From Bacillota bacterium (lineage in GTDB: Bacteria; Bacillota; Clostridia; Christensenellales; Aristaeellaceae), in assembly GCA_023392755.1 (NCBI GenBank), contig JAEWNM010000374.1:1-11546 (forward strand): DNA of 11,546 nt, written 5' to 3'. The notes beneath the pieces are model-generated. The model ran no database searches, was not told the DNA's origin, and worked only from the letters and a program-made list of their open reading frames with translations. Made by a program: the position numbers and the translations under genes. Positions 5,924 through 11,546 of the stretch are shown here, one piece after another. Position 1 is the first letter of the stretch. Every line of letters begins with the position of its first letter.

Positions 5924-7084
5924 TTAACCTTCGCTGGGCGTTACGTAGCAGACCTCAATGGTGTTTTGCTGCAGGCGGCTGATAATGGGCAGGAGGGCCG
6001 GCGCTTCCGGCGCAAAGGTGGCCAGGTACAGCCGTACGAAGGGGCCCATGCGCCGGATGCGGATGATCATGTCCGCCACGGTGGAATTGAGCCTGGAGGT
6101 GATGATGACCGTGGCCCCGGTACGGCGCATGCGGCGCGTTTCCAGCAGCAATACACGCTCAAACCGCTCCGATTGGGAAAAATCCAGCCGCGCCAGCTCC
6201 TCCAAAAGAGCCGGAGTGCCCATGCTCTTGTCATATTCCATGGGCCGTTTGCCAAGTATGGGCAGCCGCACGGGATGGTCGCCCCGCATTTGGCGCAGCA
6301 CCACCGATGCCGCGGTCTCGCACAGCGCGTCCTGCAAAAACGCCTGGGCCTGGGGCGGAGGCTTGTCCGGCAGGGAAGGCGGGGCGCAGTCCAGCAAAAC
6401 CAGCGCGTCGGGCAGCGCGGGCTCCTCAAAGCGGCGCACTAGCAATTCCCGTTTGCGCATGCTCAGCTTCCAATGTATTTTTTTCATGGGATCACCCGGC
6501 TGATAGGTACGCACGTCCGAAGGAGTGGTAGGGTCTTCCCGTGCCTTTGACAGCATTTCCATGCCTGTATCTCCGGGGCTGAAACGCAAGGGCTCCACCT
6601 CAAAAGGAAGCGGGAGCACCATCAAATCAAGGGGCGGCGTATCGGGCAGAAGCCTGCGCGCGAAAAAGCCGAACACATCCTCCACCAGATAGCCGACAAC
6701 GCCCGGTGTAAACGTACCCACATGGGCGGTTGTGAACCGATAGGCCAGCCGCTGGCTTTTGCGACCGGAAAAGGGCAGCCTTGTTACGATGGGCGGCTCA
6801 CCGGGCGCGGTTAACAGCGTGATGGTAATGGGGGCGATGGGCAGAAAGCTTCTGTGCCTGACAATAACCTCCAGCGTGACATCTTCGCCCCGCTGTACCC
6901 TGTGGCTGGAGAGACTGTGGGAAACACTGGCCGAGCGGCCAGCCAGCGTTACGCTGGCCAGCGCGAGCAATGCCATGGCGGCCAGGAGTACGCCAAAGAG
7001 CAGATAAATTTTGCTGCCTGTGGACATTGCCGCCAGCAGGCAGGAAAAGAGCACCGCTAGAAAGGTAAAAAGGCGGGATTTCAT
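5924..7084 (-). CDS. DUF58 domain membrane protein
   Basis: This 386-residue protein has two N-terminal hydrophobic segments (about 4-22 and 26-48), a beta-rich extracytoplasmic or cytosolic region (about 50-185) and the DUF58 signature at 191-220: VRTYQPGDPMKKIHWK followed by basic residues and LLVRRFE. A von Willebrand A-like fold is expected for the remainder, with VLLDCAP (229-235) at the position of its first strand and metal site. DUF58 proteins commonly pair with MoxR ATPases and transglutaminase-like proteins, as here. Their biochemical role is not settled; a substrate or scaffold of the ATPase is one idea. The start ATG (7084) overlaps the moxR stop in ATGA, which implies translational coupling. 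Length is usual. Confidence 0.9.
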   Translation of the reverse strand: MKSRLFTFLAVLFSCLLAAMSTGSKIYLLFGVLLAAMALLALASVTLAGRSASVSHSLSSHRVQRGEDVTLEVIVRHRSFLPIAPITITLLTAPGEPPIVTRLPFSGRKSQRLAYRFTTAHVGTFTPGVVGYLVEDVFGFFARRLLPDTPPLDLMVLPLPFEVEPLRFSPGDTGMEMLSKAREDPTTPSDVRTYQPGDPMKKIHWKLSMRKRELLVRRFEEPALPDALVLLDCAPPSLPDKPPPQAQAFLQDALCETAASVVLRQMRGDHPVRLPILGKRPMEYDKSMGTPALLEELARLDFSQSERFERVLLLETRRMRRTGATVIITSRLNSTVADMIIRIRRMGPFVRLYLATFAPEAPALLPIISRLQQNTIEVCYVTPSEG

Positions 7085-8028
7085 GGCAGCTTCACGGGCA
7101 CCGGCACGTTTTCCAGAATAGTCAAAAGCACCCTCTCCGGTGTAATCGCCTTCATTCTGGCCTCGGGATTCAAAATCAGCCGGTGCGAAAGCACGGGCAG
7201 CGCCATGTGCTGCACATCCTCCGGCAGTATGAAATCACGGCCGTCCAGCAGCGCGCAGGCCTGGGCTGCGCGTATCAGGGCGATGGCACCCCGGGGTGAG
7301 CCGCCCAGCTGCAGGGAGGGATGGTTGCGGGTCTGGGCCATAATGTTGGCCACATAGCTGCGTACCTCCCGCGAACAGTAAATGGTGCCCACCATTTCCT
7401 GCAGCTCCACCACCTCCTGGGCGGCGCAGACGGGCTCCAGCGTAACAAGAGGCGTGACCTGGCCGCTGTAGCGCTCCAAGACGTCCATCTCCTCCTCAAT
7501 GGAGGGATAACCGATGGAGATGCGCAGGAAGAACCTGTCCATCTGCGCCTCCGGCAGGGGATAGGTGCCCACGAACTCCACGGGGTTTTGCGTAGCCAGT
7601 ACGATGAAGGGGCGGGGCAGGGGATGGGTGATGCCGTCCACCGTCACCTGGAACTCCTCCATAACCTCAAGAAGGCTGGATTGTGTTTTGGGAGAGGTGC
7701 GGTTGATCTCATCCGCCAGCACAACCTGGCTCATGACGGCGCCCGGCCGAAACTCCATCTCGCCGGTCTGGAAATTGGCCATGGTAAAGCCGGTGATGTC
7801 GCTGGGCATTACGTCCGGAGTGAACTGTATGCGCTTGAAGGAACAGTCCAGCGACTTGGCCAGCGCGCTGGCCAGCGTGGTTTTGCCAACGCCGGGTACA
7901 TCTTCAATGAGCACATGGCCCTTGCACAGCAAGGCGATCAGGGCATGCTCGATGGCTTCGTCTTTTCCGACAATGACTTTGCGAATATTCTGCTGAAGGG
8001 CACGGATCACGCGCCTCGGCTGCTGCAT
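7081..8028 (-). CDS. MoxR-family AAA+ ATPase
   Basis: This 315-residue cytosolic AAA+ ATPase of the MoxR group is expected to act as a chaperone-like assembly or activation factor for partner complexes. Visible motifs are Walker A (EDVPGVGKTT, K49), Walker B (VVLADEINR, D106-E107), sensor 1 (ATQNPVE, N148), an arginine in MDRF (R165) and sensor 2 in GSPRG (R246). The C-terminal helical lid is complete and the length is typical. The start at 8028 is chosen for the AAGGAG (8040-8045) about 11 nt upstream; the in-frame ATG at 8100 would add 24 residues encoded by the structured leader and has no strong binding site. It is first in the cluster, preceded by a promoter (8249-8277) and a leader of about 214 nt. 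Confidence 0.95.
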   Translation of the reverse strand: MQQPRRVIRALQQNIRKVIVGKDEAIEHALIALLCKGHVLIEDVPGVGKTTLASALAKSLDCSFKRIQFTPDVMPSDITGFTMANFQTGEMEFRPGAVMSQVVLADEINRTSPKTQSSLLEVMEEFQVTVDGITHPLPRPFIVLATQNPVEFVGTYPLPEAQMDRFFLRISIGYPSIEEEMDVLERYSGQVTPLVTLEPVCAAQEVVELQEMVGTIYCSREVRSYVANIMAQTRNHPSLQLGGSPRGAIALIRAAQACALLDGRDFILPEDVQHMALPVLSHRLILNPEARMKAITPERVLLTILENVPVPVKLP

Positions 8029-8242
8029 ACGCTGTTTCTCTCCTTTGTTTTCACCCGCCCCGCGGCTGTGCCGCATCGCGGGTAAGTGCCGGGGAATCAT
8101 GGATTCCTCCGACGCAAGTCACCCCTTCGGGGCTCCCTCCAAAACGCACCGTGCCGCGCTGCGCTTGCCGGTGGCCGGCCGCCCTCTCTAGCATTTCTCC
8201 AAAGCGGTTGCCGGTAATGGAAGGGGGCTGACAAAAAACCCA
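8029..8242 (-). promoter_or_regulatory. Long structured 5' leader of moxR
   Basis: Between the inferred transcript start and the moxR ATG lie about 214 nt with no gene. Stem-loops seen are 8053-8058 with 8078-8083 enclosing 8062-8066 with 8070-8074 (just before the ribosome binding site), GGAATC/GATTCC (8093-8107), CCCC/GGGG with a TTC loop (8122-8132), and GCCGG/CCGGC near 8165-8178. The octamer TTGCCGGT occurs twice. I do not recognise a known riboswitch class. It may be a cis-regulatory RNA or another degenerate member of the intergenic hairpin repeats (the GGGGCTCCC block at 8129-8137 resembles the minus strand near 5845-5854). Confidence 0.4.
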
Positions 8243-8248
8243 TTTCAC

Positions 8249-8277
8249 AGTATAGCGGATTCGCCCCTGTTTTACAA
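8249..8277 (-). promoter_or_regulatory. Promoter of the moxR cluster
   Basis: On the minus strand a -35 box TTGTAA (8272-8277, 4 of 6) is separated by 17 bp from a -10 box TATACT (8249-8254, 5 of 6). The predicted start is near 8242. Its -35 box lies 4 bp from the -35 box of the divergent birA promoter. Confidence 0.65.
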
Positions 8278-8281
8278 GCAC

Positions 8282-8310
8282 TTGAAAAATGGGGAAGCCG
8301 CAGGTAAAAT
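8282..8310 (+). promoter_or_regulatory. Promoter of the birA cluster
   Basis: A -35 box TTGAAA (8282-8287, 5 of 6 matches to TTGACA) is separated by 17 bp from a -10 box TAAAAT (8305-8310, 5 of 6). Transcription would begin near 8317, giving a leader of about 83 nt before birA. I found no convincing biotin operator around it. Confidence 0.7.
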
Positions 8311-8399
8311 ATAGATGTAAACATATATGATGTAGTTTGCCGCAATTGACGGGAAAAATGCAGGATGCGCAAAGGCCTTGCCTTGAAGGAGAACTCCAT

Positions 8400-9374
8400 A
8401 TGAACGATATGCTGGAAATGCTGACGGAAGCTTCCTATATATCCGGTGAGGAGCTAAGCCGCCGGCTTCATGTGACCCGCGCGGCGGTGTGGAAGCGTAT
8501 AGAGGCGCTGAGGGAACAAGGCTTTGTGATTACGAGCGCCGGGAAAAAAGGATACCATCTGGTCTGGACGGAGGATTCCCTGCTGCCTGTGTTTGTCAAA
8601 AAGGGGCTTGACACAAAGTGGGCGGGGCAGCCGCCTATGCTGTACTCCCAAAGCATGACCTCCACCAATATCGTGCTCAAACAGGCCGCGGAAAGCGGCG
8701 CGGCCCACGGTACGGTTGCGCTGTGTGAAGAGCAGACGGCGGGGCGCGGGCGCCGGGGCCGGGGATGGGAATCGGGGAAAGGGCAGGGGCTATGGGTATC
8801 GCTTTTGATACGGCCCGGCCTTGCCCCGAACAGGGCGCAGCTCATCACCTTCGCGGCGGCCATTGCCATGGCGGAGGCGGCGGAAAAAGCTACCGGGCTT
8901 GACATTCGGATCAAATGGCCCAACGACCTTGTGCTTGAGGGGAAGAAGGTATGCGGCATTTTGCTGGAGCTTTCCGGCGATGTGGAGACCATAGATTATG
9001 TTGTGGTGGGAACTGGGCTTAACGTGGGGCTGTCCGCCTATCCGGCTGATTTAAAGGATAAAGCCATTTCTCTTCAGGATGCGCTTGGCCGCAAGGTGGA
9101 GAGGGCACCCATACTCCGGGCCTATCTTGCGGCTATGGAGCGCTGCATGGACAGCCTGGAGCGGGAAGGGCTGCCGGGAATACGGCAGGCGTATGAAAGG
9201 AAAAGCTGCACCTTGGACAGGAAGGTGCTCGTATCGGGCGGCGTCGAGGACTTTTCCGGAACCGCCGCCGGGCTGGATGAAGACGGGGCACTGCTGGTAA
9301 AACTGGAGGACGGAAGCATCCGCCGCGTTCTGGCGGGAGACGTATCAGTGAGGGGAGTGATGGGGTATGTCTGA
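8400..9374 (+). CDS. birA: Bifunctional biotin-protein ligase / biotin operon repressor
   Basis: This 324-residue protein activates biotin with ATP and joins it to the lysine of biotin carrier proteins. The N-terminal winged helix-turn-helix (about 1-58, SGEELSRRLHVTRAAVWKRI) marks the repressor-type class. The ligase core contains the biotinyl-AMP loop GRGRRGRGW (115-123), KWPNDL (172-177), K183 with CGILLE (185-190) and GTGLNVG (204-210). The C-terminal SH3-like domain (about 270-322) is complete. The ATG at 8400 has AAGGAG (8386-8391) 8 nt upstream; the open frame begins 21 codons earlier, inside the leader. It overlaps the next gene by 8 bp, so it heads a coupled cluster. Without a clear operator nearby, any repression probably targets biotin uptake or synthesis genes elsewhere. 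Confidence 0.96.
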   Translation: MNDMLEMLTEASYISGEELSRRLHVTRAAVWKRIEALREQGFVITSAGKKGYHLVWTEDSLLPVFVKKGLDTKWAGQPPMLYSQSMTSTNIVLKQAAESGAAHGTVALCEEQTAGRGRRGRGWESGKGQGLWVSLLIRPGLAPNRAQLITFAAAIAMAEAAEKATGLDIRIKWPNDLVLEGKKVCGILLELSGDVETIDYVVVGTGLNVGLSAYPADLKDKAISLQDALGRKVERAPILRAYLAAMERCMDSLEREGLPGIRQAYERKSCTLDRKVLVSGGVEDFSGTAAGLDEDGALLVKLEDGSIRRVLAGDVSVRGVMGYV

Positions 9375-10332
9375 TATGGAGCTGTTTGAGGGAAGCATAA
9401 CCGACGTTCACGGCATCAGGGTGGGCCATGCGCAGAACAGGGCGGCCCGGACCGGCGTTACGGTGGTTCTGCTCAGCCGCGACGGGGCGGTGGGCGGCGT
9501 GGATGTGCGGGGAGCGGCACCCGGCACGCGGGAAACGGATTTATTGAAGCCCGGCAACCTGGTGGAAAAGGTAAACGCCATAGTGCTTGCGGGCGGCAGC
9601 GCGTTCGGGCTGGACAGCGCCGGGGGCGTGATGCGCTATCTGGAGCAGAACGGCGTTGGCATCGATATGGGCGTATGCCGGGTGCCCATCGTTCCGGCGG
9701 CGGTGATTTATGATCTTTCCGTGGGCGACCCCAAAGTGCGTCCCGACGCCGCCATGGGCATTGCCGCCTGCGAGCGCGCCGGCAAGGAAACGACGCAGGG
9801 GCAGGTGGGCGCGGGCACCGGGGCCACGGTAGGCAAGCTGGTGCCGGGGGGCATTCCCCAAAACGGCGGCTTGGGCAGCGCCGCCATCACTCTCCCCTCC
9901 GGGGTTACGGTGGGCGCCATTGCTGTGGTGAACGCGGTGGGGGACATATACCATCCCCATACGGGCAGGCTGCTGGCCTGTGCAACCATGGAGGATGGTA
10001 CCAGTATGCCTGCCGAAAGCCTGCTGTACGGCCATGTGCCTGCGCCAAAGCCCAGGCGCATCCCGGAACCGGGGCAGAATACCACCATAGCCGTCATTGC
10101 CACCGATGCGGCGCTTACAAAGGAGCAGGCGAACCGTTTGGCTTCCGTCGCCCATGACGGATTGGCAAGGGCCATCCGGCCTGTGCATACGCAGATGGAT
10201 GGGGACACGGTATTTGCGCTGGCCACGGGGCGCGTGGAGGCGGATGTGAACTTCATACAGCTGTGCGCGCTGGCGTCCGAAGTGATGGCCCGGGCCATCG
10301 TCAACGGCGTTCTGGCGGGGAACACGCCATGA
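9367..10332 (+). CDS. Family S58 (DmpA/NylC-type) autoproteolytic aminopeptidase or amidohydrolase
   Basis: This 321-residue protein belongs to the P1/DmpA superfamily (peptidase family S58), whose members cleave themselves into two chains and use the newly exposed residue as an N-terminal nucleophile. Family features are ITDVHGIRVGH at the start (11-21), GGSAFGLDSAGGV (76-88), GAGTGATVGK (148-157) and NTTIAVIATDAALTK (238-252). Self-cleavage is predicted between N238 and T239, as in the nylon oligomer hydrolase NylC; DmpA and BapA use serine. Substrates of relatives include D- or L-amino-acid amides, beta-peptides and cyclic amides; none can be assigned here. No signal peptide is visible, so it is cytosolic. 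ATG 9367 has AGGGGAG 9 nt upstream; ATG 9376 is an alternative. It overlaps birA by 8 bp and acpS by 4 bp. Confidence 0.9.
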   Translation: MSDMELFEGSITDVHGIRVGHAQNRAARTGVTVVLLSRDGAVGGVDVRGAAPGTRETDLLKPGNLVEKVNAIVLAGGSAFGLDSAGGVMRYLEQNGVGIDMGVCRVPIVPAAVIYDLSVGDPKVRPDAAMGIAACERAGKETTQGQVGAGTGATVGKLVPGGIPQNGGLGSAAITLPSGVTVGAIAVVNAVGDIYHPHTGRLLACATMEDGTSMPAESLLYGHVPAPKPRRIPEPGQNTTIAVIATDAALTKEQANRLASVAHDGLARAIRPVHTQMDGDTVFALATGRVEADVNFIQLCALASEVMARAIVNGVLAGNTP

Positions 10333-10694
10333 TCGGCTTGGGAATGGATATGTGCCGGATCGGGCGCATGAAGCGTATGCTGGAAAACGGCAAGTTTCTT
10401 GCCCGCTATTTCAGCGAGGAGGAGCAGGCGTATGTTCTTGCCCGCGGGCGTATGGGCCCGGACAGCGCCGCCGCCATCTTTGCCGCCAAGGAGGCGGCTT
10501 TGAAGGCCCTGGGCACAGGCTTTGCCGGTATCCGACCCCAGGATGTGATTATATTGCATGGGCCTTCCGGGCAACCTTACTATGAACTTCGGGGCGCGGC
10601 CCTTGAGCGTATGCAGTCATTGGGCGGACGGCGGATGCATTTGAGCATGACCCATGAAGAGGACCTGGCCGCCGCCGTGGCCGTCCTGGAGTGA
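10329..10694 (+). CDS. acpS: Holo-[acyl-carrier-protein] synthase
   Basis: This 121-residue enzyme transfers 4'-phosphopantetheine from coenzyme A to a serine of acyl carrier protein, activating it for fatty acid synthesis. The AcpS signatures are present: GMDMCRIGR near the start (D7, metal binding) and FAAKEAALKALGTG (51-64, with E55 and K58 matching the family). The C-terminal strand has LSMTHEEDLAAAVAV (105-119). Length is usual for the group I enzyme. The ATG at 10329 overlaps the stop of the preceding hydrolase in ATGA, implying coupled translation. A yjeF-type gene follows after 13 bp, a neighbourhood common in Firmicutes. Confidence 0.95.
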   Translation: MIGLGMDMCRIGRMKRMLENGKFLARYFSEEEQAYVLARGRMGPDSAAAIFAAKEAALKALGTGFAGIRPQDVIILHGPSGQPYYELRGAALERMQSLGGRRMHLSMTHEEDLAAAVAVLE

Positions 10695-10707
10695 GGAGGA
10701 ATGTAGA

Positions 10708-11546
10708 ATGTACAGGACCATCACGCCGGAGGAAATGAAGCGGGTGGAGCGCAGCATCATGCGGGAAACGGGCCTGCCGGGCCTGTTGCTCATGGAACAC
10801 GCGGCGCTGGCGGTCCTGGATGCCGTAAGGCGGCAGATGGACGGGCAAAAGGGGCAGGTGCTGTTTTTGTGCGGACCCGGCAACAACGGGGGCGACGGGC
10901 TGGCCGCGGCCCGTTTGTGGCTCCAAAGGGGCGGGCAGGCGCAAATATGGCAACTGACAAGCAAAATGACGGGGGACGCCGAATCAAACAGGCAGCTGCT
11001 CAAGAAACTTTGGCCGGACGCGCCGATTTTGCGGCTGAGCGATGCTGCCGAAAAGCTTCCGGCCATCGGCCCGGAGGTTGGCTGCATCGTGGACGCGCTG
11101 TTCGGCACGGGCCTTTCCCAGCCTGTGCAGGGCGTTGCCTTTGCGCTGGCCAGGAAAGTAAATGAAAGCGGCATTCCCGTAGTGTCGGTGGACATCCCCT
11201 CCGGGCTCAGCGGCCTTACCGGCATGGTGATGGGCGATGCCATCCGCGCCACGGAGACGATAACCTTTCACCGCCCCAAGCTTGGGCTGTTTCTGAACAA
11301 AGGCCCGGAATACGCGGGGCGTGTGACGGTGGCGGATATTGGATTGCCCCATGGGATGGACGACGCGCCGGGCATGGATATGCTGCTGCCAGACGATCTT
11401 GCCGCCCTGCTGCCCAAAAGGCGGAGGGACACCCACAAGGGCGACTACGGGCGCGTGCTCGTGGTGGCCGGGTCATTTGGCATGGCGGGCGCGGCGGCCA
11501 TCTGTGCGCTGGCTGCGCTGCGCACCGGCGCCGGGCTGGTTACCGT
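10708..11546 (+). CDS. nnrD: Bifunctional NAD(P)HX epimerase / ADP-dependent dehydratase, 3' end beyond window
   Basis: The frame is open from ATG 10708 to the window edge, covering about 279 codons. This YjeF-type enzyme repairs hydrated NADH and NADPH: the N-terminal domain epimerises R and S forms and the C-terminal domain removes water using ADP or ATP. The epimerase part shows CGPGNNGGDG (55-64), VDALFGTG (128-135) and VDIPSGLSG (161-169). The dehydratase domain begins at HKGDYGRVLVVAGS (243-256) and is cut off by the window edge. GAGGAGGA (10693-10700) lies 7 nt before the start and overlaps the acpS stop. The usual MENA near residue 30 reads MEHA here (H31), a small departure that I cannot interpret further. 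It is probably cotranscribed with acpS. Confidence 0.94.
   Translation, partial: MYRTITPEEMKRVERSIMRETGLPGLLLMEHAALAVLDAVRRQMDGQKGQVLFLCGPGNNGGDGLAAARLWLQRGGQAQIWQLTSKMTGDAESNRQLLKKLWPDAPILRLSDAAEKLPAIGPEVGCIVDALFGTGLSQPVQGVAFALARKVNESGIPVVSVDIPSGLSGLTGMVMGDAIRATETITFHRPKLGLFLNKGPEYAGRVTVADIGLPHGMDDAPGMDMLLPDDLAALLPKRRRDTHKGDYGRVLVVAGSFGMAGAAAICALAALRTGAGLVT

Noticed and set aside
8315..8340. Possible BirA operator near the birA promoter (TGTAAAC...GTAGTTT)
   Set aside because: The half-sites are not inverted repeats of each other and do not match the TTGTTAACC-type half-sites known in Firmicutes.

Overview
The window looks like chromosomal DNA from a GC-rich member of the Clostridia (Bacillota). 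Three things point there: AGGAGG-type ribosome binding sites 7-10 nt from most starts, a transcriptional T-box riboswitch ahead of threonyl-tRNA synthetase, and the gene families themselves (a bifunctional BirA with an N-terminal helix-turn-helix, adjacent acpS and yjeF/nnrD, and a MoxR / DUF58 / transglutaminase set). I cannot name genus or species. I see no phage, transposase, CRISPR, tRNA or rRNA gene.

Layout. (1) 182-763, plus strand: a CDP-alcohol phosphatidyltransferase (phospholipid head-group enzyme). (2) 763-1238: a gene-free stretch with a compact repeat element. It has two identical 30-bp copies of a perfect hairpin with four more hairpins between them, then further stem-loops downstream of thrS. 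(3) 1239-8028, minus strand, transcribed right to left: moxR (AAA+ ATPase), a DUF58 protein, a large membrane transglutaminase-like protein, then thrS with its own promoter and T-box leader. (4) 8249-8310: two divergent sigma-A-type promoters back to back. (5) 8400-11546, plus strand: birA, a family S58 autoproteolytic aminopeptidase, acpS and the 5' part of a bifunctional NAD(P)HX epimerase/dehydratase that runs off the window end.

How the genes work together. moxR and DUF58 overlap by 4 bp and the transglutaminase follows. This is a recurring bacterial trio in which a MoxR AAA+ ATPase is thought to assist assembly or activation of a membrane-bound DUF58/transglutaminase partner; its substrate is unknown here. 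thrS lies only about 20 bp beyond the -35 box that follows the transglutaminase stop, and the T-box should terminate transcription unless uncharged tRNA-Thr is bound. The plus-strand set is tightly coupled (8-bp and 4-bp overlaps, then a 13-bp gap) and combines two enzymes that attach cofactors to carrier proteins (biotin, 4'-phosphopantetheine), a metabolite-repair enzyme, and an N-terminal nucleophile hydrolase of unknown substrate.

Most of the window is ordinary housekeeping. The points most worth a second look are the modular repeat that recurs inside the moxR cluster, the compact T-box, the structured leader of moxR, and the S58 hydrolase between two cofactor-attachment enzymes. I found no convincing undescribed defence or mobile system.
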